DNA of 64,000 bases from Rugalucina vietnamica. Taxonomy: Eukaryota; Mollusca; Bivalvia; Lucinida; Lucinidae. Under the pieces are notes generated by a model, which made no database searches, was not told the DNA's origin, and saw nothing but the letters and a program-made list of their open reading frames with translations. The translations under genes and the position numbers were made by a program. Positions 1-10,599 of the stretch are shown here, in pieces. The DNA lies in NCBI GenBank assembly GCA_964017185.1, contig OZ024880.1, positions 47,505,071-47,569,070 of the forward strand. Reading direction: 5' to 3'. Position 1 is the first letter of the stretch. Each line of letters opens with the position of its first letter.

Positions 1-1154
1 ATGCATTTAGCCCTTGTATTTCCGCTTGGCCTTTACCTATACATCCGTTTTTACATATAACACACCCCCAGGCGTCGTATGCGATGTGATGATTATTATG
101 TATAAACAACCATATCTACCACATTGGCTCTTTTTCCCATCATGCATTTAGCCCTTGTATTTCCGCTTGGCCCATAGCGTCTTATGCGATAATGCTTCCT
201 GTATATGATGATAATCATGTATTATCATGTATAAAGAGCTATATGTACTACATTGGTTCTGTTTCCCATCATGCATTTAGCATTTGTTTTTCTGCTTGGC
301 CTATTACTACACCTCCATTTATACATATAATCAATACTTATTTGTCGACCTGTCAACTTGTCGGCCTGTCGACCTTTTGCTATTAATTATAACGAATATT
401 CGTTTGACCAATACCTCAACCTCCATTTATATACAATACTCATACTGATTTGTCAACTTGTTGACCTGTCGACCTATTCCTGTGCATAATAAAAAGGACC
501 CATCTCCCTAGGCAGTACTGATTTCTGATTTTTACCTGTAAACTTATAACATGTTTATGTTTCTAGACAAAGTTATTTGGAGAAATCTTTCTTTAGCTTG
601 ATGATCTGGGGCGCTTGCCCCCAAGGCGTCGTATGCGATCATACTTCCGGTATATGATCGATATTATATATAAACAGCCTTATCTTCCACGTTGGCTCTT
701 TTTCACATCATGTATTTAGCCCTTGTATTTCCGCTTGGCCTATACCTACACATCCATTTTTACATATAATCAATACTGATTTGTCAACTTTTCGACCTGT
801 CGACCTATTGCTATTGACAATAACGAATATCCGGATGCCCTACACCTCCACCTCTATTTATATACACTACTCATACTGACTTGTCGACTTGTTGACCTTT
901 CGACCTACTGATGTGGACATTTAAGAGGCTCCATCTCCCTAGCCAATACTGATTTTTGATTTGCACCTGTCGACCTACAGATGCGGACAATGATAACCAT
1001 TCATGAGGACCGTTCTCTCGATCTTATAGGTCGATAAGTTGACAAGTCAGTTTTGTGAGTATAGATATATGACATATAGATGTACATACGCATGTCCACT
1101 GGAAACCTAAAGGCTTATCACATGTTTATGTTGCCAGACAAAGCTATCATAGAG
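1..1154. repeat. Family B GTCGAC-rich dispersed repeat
   Basis: Recurrent lines are CATTTAGCCCTTGTATTTCC followed by GCTTGGCC, CTACACATCCATTTTTACAT and clusters of TTGTCGACCTGTCGACCTAT. Diverged tandem copies occur within 1-1100 and again at 3340-3768 and 4957-5200. No coding potential. It lies upstream of the first recognised exon. Confidence 0.75.
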
Positions 1155-3327
1155 AGGTACAAGTAGGCAAAGATCAGGAAAAGGCGCAATCAGAAAAAGA
1201 TTCCCACTCCAAAAACCGAGGTGGGAAAAAACAAACTAACAATCAGGTACTTATACCATGAAACATATCGTAAGCCGAATGAGCAGCTATTTTCCCAATA
1301 GGTGGCCACTCAGTTACCTTAACTTAACTAAAAATATGAAAACATACATAAGGCGCCAACAGCACAAAAAATTTTAAACACCAAGACATAAAACAAAAAG
1401 AACCACTACAGAAGTATCGACTTGGAACGATCAGTAACACAAAGTTACTGGCGGGCTTAAACCGGTTTTACAGGTACCTAACCTCACCCTCAGCTTCTGC
1501 AGTGGTTCACAACATTTAGTTAGTTCTTCGGTCCTCGTGGTGAATCTCTAACTAGTCAATGAATCATCAAGAACAAACAAATAAATCGTGATAAACATCC
1601 TGATGAATCAAAAACCAGGGCTCACAGATTGAGTAAGCTGCCCGACGATGGAGATCCCTGGGCGCCGAATAACCTACTAACTCCGGAGCAAAAGAAAAAC
1701 ACCAGTTGGACCCCGGTGGGCCAAGCAACAGACAAGAAGCTCCGGCCCCAACCAACTAAAATGAATAGCTTTAAGTCGGGGCCATCATAGAGTCTGACGC
1801 CCGACCCACCGGCGTGCAATTAAAGAAGGCAGCATAGTTATCAACCATGATTGGGTTAAAAACTAAGCATGCAGACTGTCGCATAACATTCAAGTTATAA
1901 CCTATACGTCTGTAACGTGATATGATTTTTCCGAACTGAAGAGAAAAATCATTTATTCCTTTAAGTTTCTTTAATTTGTAAACCAAGTCACCATAAAATT
2001 CAGGTTCCGAAAGGCCCTCACTTAAAAGTGTCTTTAACCCAACATTATATTTGGAAATCAATTCATAGTGTCTACGATAAAATTTAGAAAAGGTTTTTCG
2101 AAGTTTATGATACCGATAGCCCTGTTGGAGAAGTTTTGCCGTTAAACATTTATTTCGAGCGTTGAAGTCTGTAACATGATTGCAGACTCTAGCAAACCTA
2201 ATAAGTTGCGAAATGTATACACCATAAGAAGCACGACGAGGAACGTCACCATCCAAAAAAGGAAAATTTACTATATCAAAATCAAAGTCATCGCGCTTAT
2301 CATAAATTTTAGAAGAAACAAATCCATTTGCAACAGAAAGATGTAGATCTAAAAAGGGGGCTTCGGTATCTGAGATATTAGCTTTGTTCAACTGAAGTTC
2401 AGGTGGATAAATTTGATTGACCATACCTTCAAAATAAGGGTTGTCAATGTTCAAAAGGTCATCGAGGTACCTAGATGTGGAATTAAAAGCCTCGATAACA
2501 TCAGCTTGATTATCATGGTTAAGAGAATCCATGAAATCTCTTTCGTAGCAGTATAAAAATAAATCAGCTACGAGAGGTGCGCAATTTGTACCCATCGGAA
2601 TTCCAACAATTTGTCTGTATAACTTGGTCCCAAATCTAATATAAATATTATCAAGGAGATAGGATAAGGCGTCGCACACATTCTGACATGACCAAAGGGT
2701 ATACCGACTTTGGTCAGAGGAAGTGAAAAAAGCCTTTCTGTCATTACATGCCAAATAAAGTGAACCATAGTTTTTTAATGCCCTTTTGAAGGTCCACTCT
2801 ATCAAATCCAGAAGTTTTTCTTTAATTAGATTATGTGGTAATGTTGTATACAGAGTAGAAAAATCATATGTGGACAAGCTTGTCGCACGGAACCCTCTAC
2901 ACTTCAATTTACTGAGCACCTCACCAGAATTTTTTATTGACCAAAACCAATTTTTATTTGAAGTTTCATACACTGTCTCACAGTATCTTATAACATGAGA
3001 TTTGATAGCAGTAAGACAAGAAGTTAATAATTTAGAAAGTTCAGTGGTAGTACAAGAGCTAGAATTTGCAATAAATCTAGCTTTGTATGGTCTTTTGTGA
3101 AGCTTAGGTAACCAATACATCGTAGGAAGTTTGTCTTGGCCTTCATTGACACAAACAGAAAACTTAACAGGTAAATCGTTTAAGTGGGCATTTACTACAG
3201 ACACCTCATCAGTATCTGTCTCCAGATAAGCCCTGGTACCATCAAGCTCCTGTTTTAAGGTGTTAACGTAGTGAAGTCTACAAACGACAACAACATTGTT
3301 TGCGGCTTTATCTGCCGGAACCAAGAC
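1155..3327 (-). mobile_element. Penelope-like retroelement, 5'-truncated (longest family A copy)
   Basis: Reading the minus strand, RT coding (3327 to 1771) is followed by a ~615-nt tail that ends at the conserved family terminus TCTTTGCCTACTTGTACCTC. Sequence to the right of 3327 is family B, so the 5' part of the element, including any GIY-YIG endonuclease, is missing. Fifteen or so shorter copies in the window share the tail, which identifies this as the source family. Confidence 0.85.
1771..3324 (-). CDS. Penelope-like reverse transcriptase, uninterrupted partial frame
   Basis: A 517-codon frame without stops or frameshifts. Visible motifs: YWLPKLHK-x3-KARFI (residues 70-84), STYDFSTLYT with the first catalytic Asp (151-160), GIPMGTNCAP (241-250), RYLDD with the Asp pair (285-289), EAPFLDLHL (321-329) and a C-terminal CTPVGRASDSM. 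These are typical of Penelope-like RTs; the style is close to the Naiad-type elements known to be abundant in invertebrates (from memory). The nominal start codon is TTG; the protein really begins upstream, as NVLVPADKAANN runs into family B sequence, so the N-terminus is lost. It is a transposon protein and not a host gene. Confidence 0.85.
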   Translation of the reverse strand: MVPADKAANNVVVVCRLHYVNTLKQELDGTRAYLETDTDEVSVVNAHLNDLPVKFSVCVNEGQDKLPTMYWLPKLHKRPYKARFIANSSSCTTTELSKLLTSCLTAIKSHVIRYCETVYETSNKNWFWSIKNSGEVLSKLKCRGFRATSLSTYDFSTLYTTLPHNLIKEKLLDLIEWTFKRALKNYGSLYLACNDRKAFFTSSDQSRYTLWSCQNVCDALSYLLDNIYIRFGTKLYRQIVGIPMGTNCAPLVADLFLYCYERDFMDSLNHDNQADVIEAFNSTSRYLDDLLNIDNPYFEGMVNQIYPPELQLNKANISDTEAPFLDLHLSVANGFVSSKIYDKRDDFDFDIVNFPFLDGDVPRRASYGVYISQLIRFARVCNHVTDFNARNKCLTAKLLQQGYRYHKLRKTFSKFYRRHYELISKYNVGLKTLLSEGLSEPEFYGDLVYKLKKLKGINDFSLQFGKIISRYRRIGYNLNVMRQSACLVFNPIMVDNYAAFFNCTPVGRASDSMMAPT

Positions 3328-3768
3328 ATTCTTTCTTTAGCTTTGGGGTCTGGGGCTTGCCCCCTAGGCGGCGTATGCGATCATGCCTCCGGTATATGAT
3401 GATTATTTCCCCTTGTTCCTCATCATGCGTTTAGCCCTTGTATTTCCGCTTGGCTTATACCTACACATCCAGTTATACATATAATAAATACTGATTTTTC
3501 GACTTGTCTACCTGTCGACCTATTGCTTTGAAAATAGCGACCTAGACCTCAGCCTCCATTTATATATACATTAAATGTACTACCCGCACTGATTTGTCGA
3601 CTTGTCGACCTACTGCTAATAAACAATAAAGAGGATCCATCTCCCTAGCGTCGTAAACGATCATGCTTCCGATGAATGATGATTATTGTTAATAAAGAAC
3701 CATATCTACCACATTGCCTCTTTCCCATCATGCATATAGCCCTTGTATTTCCGATTGGCTTATACATA
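3328..3768. repeat. Family B repeat
   Basis: Starts at TTCTTTCTTTAGCTTTGGGG, matching 580-610, and carries the TATTTCCGCTTGGC, CTACACATCCA and TTGTCGACTTGTCGACC lines. Interrupted by the TIR element at 3769. Confidence 0.75.
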
Positions 3769-4956
3769 CAGCTCGGTTTCAAAAATAACATACCCCTGCA
3801 ATATCGCAAAATAAATTGACCCCTTCACCTACACTTCTTCGACCATTGCTTGATGGCTATTTACCTGGTACGAATGAAACTTCTACATTTTGTGCATATG
3901 GTTAAGTGTGTTTAAATGGTATTAATGTTATATCGATCATGAGCAGTCCGATCAGACAGGAAGCTGTCTTTGGCATATACCAAAATTCTGACAGATTTAA
4001 AGTCAAGTTTTCAAATTTAGGCGGTTGGAATGGTGTACGTTCTGTGAATATTGCCACTTTATGACCTGCATGCTATGCATTGACACCTATTTGGTACATC
4101 TTAAAACTTGCACCACACTTGAGAAAGTATAGAATCAGAAAGTGGGAATTTAATGTACCAACTGCCTTGTATTAAGTACCTTGCAAATGCATGATTTCAG
4201 CACAAAAATTCTCTTCAAATTTATCCAATTTTATAAATTTGCATCTGAGAATAGTAGTAATAATTGAAATGAATATTTTTAGATGTTTTCTGTATATATT
4301 GTTTCTAATGCAACGCGCACATGCCTATGACAATGTTAAAGTTATGTAATGACCTTCTTAAACATAATATATTTATCAAAGACATTTGTTGGTACGTGAA
4401 TTTATTTGGTTGAAAAACTGTGACTGGTGGTCTTATGTACACGGTTTATATAAGAAATAATTCCAGAGAAACTCCAACGAAACAAATATCTGGCGCAGGA
4501 GAACACAGTAAGATGTTAATGGACAGTAAGAACAGTTTTTGCTTTCTTTTCACACGCCTGTTATGAAAGGAATAGAGTTTATTTAAGCATTATTTCAGTA
4601 CTTAAAATGTAAATCGAATCTGGTGCAAGTTTTAAGGTATCTAAAATAGATGTCCATGAATGGCATTCAGGTCAGAAAGTGGCAATATTCACAGTATGTA
4701 CATCAAACCAATCGCATAAACTTGCAAACTTGACTTTAAATCTGTCAGAATTTTGGTATACGCCAAAGACAGCTTCCGATCCGATCGGACTGCTCATGAT
4801 CAATATAATTTTAATACCATTTAAACACAAATCAACATATGCACAAAATGTAGACATTTTATTTGAGCCAGATCAACAGTGGTCGATGCAAAGAAGGTGA
4901 AGAGGTCAGTTTATTTTGTGACATTGTAAGGGTATGTTATTTTTGAAACCGAGCTG
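3769..4956. mobile_element. TA-flanked TIR element, CAGCTCGGTTTC ends
   Basis: Inverted ends CAGCTCGGTTTCAAAAATAA flanked by TA (3767-3768, 4957-4958); arms of about 300 nt are reverse-complementary (ATGAGCAGTCCGATC, CAAAATTCTGACAGATTTAA). The insertion splits a family B line: other copies read CTACACATCCAT where this one has CATA/element/TACACATCCAT, confirming the TA duplication. The tips resemble those of 23610-24604 but the interior differs. Opposed open frames at 4672-4900 are arm artefacts. Confidence 0.85.
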
Positions 4957-5312
4957 TACACATCCATTAAGACATATAATTAATATTGATTTGTCGACTT
5001 GTCGACCTATCGACCTTTCGACCTATTGCTATTGACAAAAACAAAGATCCGGTTGACAAAGACCTCTACCTCCATTTATATATACTAGTCATACTTATTT
5101 GTCGACTTGTCGACCCGTCGACCTACTGCTGTGGACAATTTAGAGGATCCATCTTCCTAAGCAATACTGATTTCTGATTTGGAACTGTGGTCATATTATC
5201 TTAGTGTTCGTCATTTCGTCTATGAGTTATAGGGACTTAGATTAATTATAGCAGTATCATTTAGACTATGATAATTACAAAGTGATACCTTGGGTTAGTA
5301 AAAATGGGTAGA
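4957..5312. repeat. Family B remainder and short unassigned stretch
   Basis: Family B continues after the insertion (CACATCCATTAAGACATATA and TTGTCGACTTGTCGACC lines) to about 5185. The rest up to the family A copy is unassigned. Confidence 0.65.
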
Positions 5313-5600
5313 AAAAGGTACAAATAGGCAAAGATCAGGAAAAGGCGCAATCAGAAAAAGATTCCCACTCCAAAAACCGAGGTGGGAAAAAACCAAACTA
5401 ACAATCAAGTACTTATACCATGAAACATATCGTAAGCCGAATGAGCAGCTATTTTCCCAATAGGTGGCCACTCAGTTACCTTAACTTAACTAAAAATATA
5501 AAATACATAAGGCGCCAACAGCACAAAAAATTTTAAACACCAAGACATAAAACAAAAAGAACCACTACAGAAGTATCGACTTGGAACGATCAGTAGAGGT
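5313..5600 (-). mobile_element. Family A tail, 5'-truncated
   Basis: Starts AAAAAGGTACAAATAGGCAA and stops at TTGGAACGATCAGTAGAGGT. Almost identical to the tail of the intact copy at 1155, so probably a recent insertion. Confidence 0.85.
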
Positions 5601-5833
5601 GGTATTATGGTAATTTCCGGTATAGGGGATGTTCTAACCTATGGTCCAAAATACTGCTCTTGAACCGAAATTGCTAGTAGCCCGATGTCTTGCCATGTGG
5701 TGTACTATTTCCAACTGGGGTCTTTTTTCTTAAGTATGGGGGTCAAACACGGGGTCAGTGTACTCCAGCTGGAGGGGGGGGGGGGGGCATAAATTACAGA
5801 TTTTGATGTGTACCTATTAAATGTTATTCACAG

Positions 5834-6062
5834 CCAATGCTGTCCCAGAGATAAGTGTTGTGAGTGGGTTAACAGATGTATCTGGAGAACAGATCCTCTA
5901 CGTAGAAGTAGACCAGGCCGTGTTCTTCATCGTCAAGGGCTCAGATGACGGAACATTCCAGTTCTCTCTCAACTCGTCTGTGACAGGGGCTGTGGCGACA
6001 CGAGATGGCGACGAGTATAATGTCAGTTTGACATTGACAAACACAGAACCACAGAGTTTAAG
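5834..6062 (+). CDS. Exon 1: beta-rich segment before the EGF region
   Basis: The acceptor is ttattcacag and the donor AG/gtaatg. The exon enters in phase 1 and leaves in phase 2, so it encodes about 76 residues and joins exon 2 through a split AGC codon (Ser). It has no cysteine. It contains alternating hydrophobic strands, a GSDDGTFQFSLN stretch similar in feel to the 'sD.DgD.it.s' pattern of cadherin-like or Ig-like folds, and two N-x-S/T sites. In MUC4-like invertebrate proteins a comparable segment sits between VWD and the first EGF; I infer the same position here. An in-frame ATG at 5821 lies in the intron upstream of the acceptor and is not taken as a start, because the exon continues an upstream frame. 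A 14-base G run at 5774 precedes the acceptor. Confidence 0.8.
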
Positions 6063-7563
6063 GTAATGTTACATAACTCGTAATAAAATATATTACAACG
6101 TTCTTTGACGGTTTGCTCTAAAACAAATCCATCGCCGGGCTTATTGTATCTATGAGTCCTCGTTTTAGATTCATCGTGATTCACTGACTAGTTAGAGATT
6201 CGCCACGAGGACCGAACAGCTAACGAATGTTTTGTACCACTGCAGTAGCTTAGGTTGAGGTTAGGCACCTGTAAAACTAGTTTAAGCTTCCTCAAAGTAA
6301 TTTTATATTACCGGTCGTTCCAAGGCGATACTTCTAAAGTGTTTCTTATTGTTTTATGTTTTGGAGTTGACGTTTTGTGCTTTTAGCTCCTTATGTACAT
6401 TTTCATATTTTAGTTAAATGTAGACACATTCGGGATGCGATTTTCGTTCAGTCAATTTTGACAGACATATTTTGTGTTTGATTTAAAAAATCATACAATA
6501 TTTTTTTCTTTAAATTTATAGAAAGGTGCAAGTAGGCAAAGATCAGGAAAAGGCGCAATATGAAAAAGATTCCCACTCCAAAAACCGAGGTGGGAAAAAA
6601 CCAAGCTAACAATTAGGCACTTATACCATGAAACCATTTCGTAAGCCGAATGAGCAGCTATTTTCCCAATAGGTGGCCACTGAGTTACCTTAACTTTACT
6701 AAAATATAAAAACATACATAAGGCGCCAACAGCACAAACATTTAACGCCAAGATATAAAACAAAAAAGAACCTCCACAGAAGAATCGACTTTGAACCATC
6801 AGCAACACAAATTTATGGCGGGCTTAAATCGATTTTACATGGCCATAACCTCACCCTCAGCTTCTGCAGTGGTTCATAACATTTAGTTAGTTCTTCAGTC
6901 CTTGTGGTGAATCTCTAACTAGTCAATGAATCATCAAGAACAAACAAATTAATAATGATAAACATCCTGATGAATCAAAAACCAGGACTCACAGATTCAG
7001 TTAGCTGCCCGACGATGGAGATCCCTTGGCGCCGAATAACTTACTCTATAAATCCATGTATCTCCTCTACCTGTTTAAAGAAAATGTTATACTAGTGATT
7101 CTGTTATCAATTCGTATTTACATTTATGATCTAAATTTTATGTCAAGTGTGATAACTGTTATGGTATCTTTAAAATAACGATTGTAATCTGTAACAATGA
7201 ATGAAGCATATTGTGCATCTGGACCAGGGCTTTTGCATGAATTGCATGTAAAAAGATTACGGGCGAGGTAGAGGGTCCCGTACAAGCAATTGGTGCAACT
7301 GTGATTTATCTCTGTGTTGTCTTTTTTGTCTGTTTCTTTGTTGTTCTCGGCCCATTTGCTTTGTTGATGTTATTCGGAAGGCTATCTTGATGAGCAAGAG
7401 CTTTTCATCTCACCCTTATTTAATGTGTTCTTTCTGATTTCTTGTGCTGTAATTTTTCGAGCCGGTACATGAATTAAATATTGAGGTCCACTGTTAAAGG
7501 AAATCCGCCATTCAAAATCCTGAACTTTCTATCTTACGTTCAGCAAAAATTGTCCTATTACAG
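6063..7563. repeat. Intron 1 with two opposed family A tails
   Basis: About 6152-6430 is a diverged family A tail in host-sense orientation (GTTAGAGATTCGCCACGAGG, CCAAGGCGATACTTCT). 6521-7047 is a tail in antisense orientation, starting AAAGGTGCAAGTAGGCAAAG and stopping at TTGGCGCCGAATAACTTACT. 7048-7563 has no recognised feature. Confidence 0.75.
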
Positions 7564-7733
7564 CATAGCTGTTGCAGACGAGAAGAATTTGGAAGCTGTT
7601 ATTGATGTGGTGTTTGTTGTTTGTTCCGGCTGCAGCGATCATGGAACATGTAACTACAATGTGACAAGAGGTGTATCGGACAATAACGAGAATTTCAGAT
7701 ACGCCACCTGTAATTGTGAACCATACTGGGACG
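7564..7733 (+). CDS. Exon 2: CxxC-type EGF module, first part
   Basis: The acceptor chosen is tattacag before CATAGCTG. It is the only nearby AG that restores frame with the phase-2 donor of exon 1, giving ...QSLSIAVADEKN across the join. The exon then reads VFVVCSGCSDHGTC and ends CNCEPYWDG, leaving in phase 1 at gtgagt. The paired cysteines before a 'xHGTC' and the C-x-C...W-x-G ending mark an EGF-like fold completed by exon 3. An earlier AG (cttacgttcag, 7541-7543) would break the frame and was rejected. Confidence 0.85.
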
Positions 7734-8210
7734 GTGAGTTGTGTAGTGAAGTTTGTACGACAAATTTTTATTAAATACGAAATTTTCGCTATCAAAACAG
7801 ATAATGCAGGAATAAATGTTTCCTAAAATGTTCTTTAACAAACAAAACAAACTATTTTTAATGTTTTGGTCGTTGGGGTTTGTCAAAATCATGGTATATA
7901 GCAAATATTCTACATTTTAGGCATTTTACGCACGCACGTTGAAACTTCTTGTATCTTAATGGCGGCACAAGTAACGTTTTGTATCTTAATGGCGGCGCAC
8001 TTGAAAATGACGGAAATGTATCATGAAAACGGCTAACAGCATAAACGTAAATAATTAAAGTGGCTTTACAGATTTTGTGTTTTTATAAATTTCTATAGAT
8101 TTTACTGGATTTTCTTCAGGATATTATGACGCTTTTGTTTATAATCGTACTGTCTTTTCAGTTATTTTTGATTTGTTGAGTATACCTCTAAATGTGTGAA
8201 TGTTTAACAG
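7734..8210. other. Intron 2, no features
   Basis: AT-rich with a small direct repeat of TTGTATCTTAATGGCGGC at 7950 and 7980. Nothing else was seen. Confidence 0.6.
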
Positions 8211-8378
8211 GTGATGACTGCGAATATGATTTTGACGGGTGTCGCCTGAGCGTCTGTTCTGTGGGCAGGAACTGTACGGACCGCCCAGCGGCAGAACATG
8301 CTGCGGACCACAGTCTGACGGCGTTCACCTGTAGCCCGTGCCCATCCGGTTACCAGGATGATGGTTCTAAATGTGAAG
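8211..8378 (+). CDS. Exon 3: second CxxC-type EGF module
   Basis: The acceptor is gtttaacag and the donor GAAG/gtaaat; both introns are phase 1. The exon completes the exon 2 module with DDC, then encodes about 50 residues: FDGCRLSVCSVGRNC, a spacer rich in Ala/His, and CSPCPSGYQDDGSKCE. The spacing C-x4-C-x5-C ... C-x2-CP-x-GY-x5-KC is what I remember from the EGF that immediately precedes the first calcium-binding EGF in invertebrate MUC4-like proteins. There is one N-glycosylation-type site (NCT). The G at the exon end pairs with exon 4 to form the Asp codon of DVDEC. Confidence 0.88.
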
Positions 8379-8611
8379 GTAAATATTGTTAGATCAATTT
8401 ATTGTTAGTTGATAAAAAGAAAACAAATCAGTGGGTCACCAAATGTAACATTAAATGGATCTAAAATATCAGACTTATCTGCATCTGCTGGCATGATAAG
8501 TTTAATAAAGGAAAACAGGAATACCGATTGTTTAATATTACAGATTACGAAAATAATTATGTTGTATTGACATGTTTTCGTAATACATTATTTTTATTTT
8601 TAATTGTCTAG

Positions 8612-8728
8612 ATGTAGACGAATGCAATGGCACTCATGGATGTTCTCAGAACTGTGTGAACACTCCAGGCAGCTTCTACTGTACATGTAACACTGGCTAC
8701 CGGCTCTCAGAACAAACACAGTGCTCTG
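8612..8728 (+). CDS. Exon 4: calcium-binding EGF
   Basis: A single complete domain of 39 codons between phase-1 introns. The acceptor is aattgtctag and the donor CTG/gtacgt. It starts DVDEC (calcium ligand pattern), contains [10 protein letters not shown], which fits the C-x-N/D-x4-F/Y-x-C beta-hydroxylation consensus, and ends [12 protein letters not shown]. Six cysteines are present. A decayed copy of the whole exon lies 1.6 kb downstream at 10341-10447. Confidence 0.92.
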
Positions 8729-8747
8729 GTACGTATAACTAATGCTA

Positions 8748-10338
8748 CAGGTTCGTTTCATATGTTTAGTACATAGCGATTTGTTTCATTAGTAATAGCA
8801 TAGCAGTAACATTACTTGAAGCTCAGCTAAATTTTATTGAGCATTTCCAGTTTTGAACTGATTTCGCTAAGTCAATCCTAGTACATAGATACATGCACTG
8901 ATTGTAATATTTTGAAATAAAAAATATATTGACATAAAATATGATAAGCGAAATAGCATAACTTCTGTGACACAATTATCAACGTTAATATTGAGTTCAC
9001 ACACTTCAAGAAACATATCATAAATTGACATATCACACGGTAGACTGCACCTAACATTATATTTGGTCTACCCTGTGTACATTCAAGGCTATTGAAGTTT
9101 GAAATATTGCACCCTACTAGCCCTGGTACACCCTATTAAACAATCAGCCAGCGTTGTGAAACATAATAACATATACAATCGGTTGTATTTACAAACAACG
9201 CTGGCAAACAGTTGCATGTAAATATTTGATCTCAAGGAAGCCGCACAAAAAAGGTACTGGCATACAAAATAGCGAAATGACAGTCCGATCAAGAAAAGGC
9301 AGTTATTTTAAACAGCAGTCACACTGTAGCGTATAAGTGAAACGCGCGCCGGGCGTGTTGAAAAAAATAGCAAAATTCTACATACGCCAGTCGCACGTCG
9401 GAAACACGTTCAAAACTCACTACAAGCGCGTTGGGTACGCTTGGTGTACGTGCGTCGCTGTACGTCGCTAAAAATCTCTGCGTGTTTCGCGCGCGTTTGG
9501 GCTCAACAAAACTTTAAACATGCTTAAAAAATTTCTAAAAGCTCGGCGTGTTCCGGGCGTGTGACTTATACGTCCCGAATAAGTTCTACGCGCGCTACAG
9601 GCGCGTTGAATACGCTCTGAATACGTTTGGCGCGCGTTTGTAGCACGCCAGTGTACGTTCCATGTGCGTTCCGATTTTATTAGATGTTTCTTCAATAGCG
9701 TTCCAAAGCGTGTGTGAAACGCGTGTTGAACGTTCGATGCGTGCCTGTAGCCCGTACTTAGCGTGTCTGGGACGTATCACAACCGTACTCCAAAACTTTG
9801 AGATTTTTTTATGCGTCCGGCACTCGCCCCAGTCACGCGCTAATGTGTGACTGCTAAAGAAATTAATTTTTATACGTCCAAAGTCTTCAGCGTGTTGAGA
9901 ATTTTCATACACCCGGCGCGTGTTTGGGTTATACGCTACTGTGTGACTGTTGTTTTAAGCTTCGGCAGCCTTGACTGTACATAGGGTAGACTAAATATTA
10001 TGTAAGGTGTAGTGTACTTGATGATCTGTAATGGATTATTTTTTTAATTCAAACGTCCCTGTAGTGTGAGAAATCAATGTCAAGTTGATATTTGTGTCAC
10101 AGAAGTTATGCCTTTTCGCTTATCATATTTTATCTCTTATCATCTATTTATTCATCGATCATAATCTGATATGTTACAATCGATGCATAGTTCTACATAG
10201 ATCTATTAGGATTGACTTGCGAAATCCGTTCAAATTTGGAAACACCCAATAACATTTGGCCAAGCTTGAAGTACTGGTACTGCTATGCCATTACTTATGA
10301 AACAAATCTTTATGTACTAAACTCATGAAACGAACTTG
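8748..10338. mobile_element. TA-flanked long-TIR DNA element carrying a nested element
   Basis: Terminal inverted repeats begin CAGGTTCGTTTCAT on the left and end ATGAAACGAACTTG on the right. Inverted similarity continues for about 200 nt inward (TTTCATNAGTAAT... and the AAATTTTATTG/CAATAACATTT block). TA dinucleotides flank both ends (8746-8747, 10339-10340), as for Tc1/mariner-type insertion. The interior matches the element at 23610-24604 along most of its length, apart from a 640-bp nested insertion at 9313-9952. No transposase reading frame was seen, so it is non-autonomous. The left end lies 20 nt after exon 4 and the right end directly abuts the fossil copy of that exon. Confidence 0.75.
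9313..9952. mobile_element. Nested CG-word-rich palindromic TIR element
   Basis: The ends are CAGCAGTCACACTGTAGCGT and the reverse complement of CAACAGTCACACAGTAGCGT, followed on both sides by GTATAA. The flanks read TTTTAAA (9306-9312) and TTTTAAG (9953-9959), a likely imperfect target duplication. The interior is far richer in CpG than the surroundings and is built of repeated words such as GCGTGT, ACGCGC, TACGTC and GTACG in both orientations. The TIR motif recurs internally near 9836-9850 (tcacgcgctaatgtgtgact). Open frames here on both strands are by-products of this composition. Confidence 0.75.
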
Positions 10339-10340
10339 TA

Positions 10341-10447
10341 ATGTAATGGTGCAAGTGGAATGTTCTCAGATTTGTTTACCATGGCAGCTTATAATGTACA
10401 CGTAACACTGACAACCAACTCTTCGGACAAACACAGTGCACTTGTAC
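10341..10447 (+). pseudogene. Fossil duplicate of exon 4 (cbEGF)
   Basis: The segment aligns along its length with exon 4. Shared blocks include ATGTTCTCAGA, the GGCAGCTT block, GTAACACTG and CGGACAAACACAGTGC/GAACAAACACAGTGC. The copy has small deletions at its start, several substitutions in cysteine codons and no usable GT donor at the expected point (CACTTGTACATA replaces CTCTGGTACGTA). It cannot encode a domain. It is a dead tandem copy of the exon, now separated from its source by the TIR element. Confidence 0.8.
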
Positions 10448-10599
10448 ATATTGGTCACATAGAATAATTGAATATTAAATGGTTTAAGGTAAACCTCGCT
10501 ATGTGTTACAATCGTAATTCATACTTGGCAGTCCAAATCCATAAAAGTCGCTTAGTTTTCGTTTTGTTGGAATTTTTGAGTACATTATTCTACCTATGC

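Noticed and set aside
1590..1610. CTGATGA in the Penelope-like tail as a possible hammerhead ribozyme core
   Set aside because: Penelope-like elements can carry hammerheads, but no matching CGAAA box with stem II was found on either strand near it.
1567..1819. Small minus-strand frames (GAGASCLLLGPPGSNWCF...) repeated on the + strand at 36308-36520
   Set aside because: The same protein appears twice because both lie in the Penelope-like tail. It is located after the RT stop codon and is disrupted in most other copies, so it is treated as tail sequence.
5821..5833. ATG at 5821 as the start of the gene
   Set aside because: It lies before a good acceptor AG, the following exon has no signal peptide, and the phase-1 entry and family layout point to missing upstream exons.
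9468..9912. Arg-rich frames on both strands
   Set aside because: They fall wholly inside the CG-word palindromic element and come from its repeated ACGCGC/GCGTGT words.
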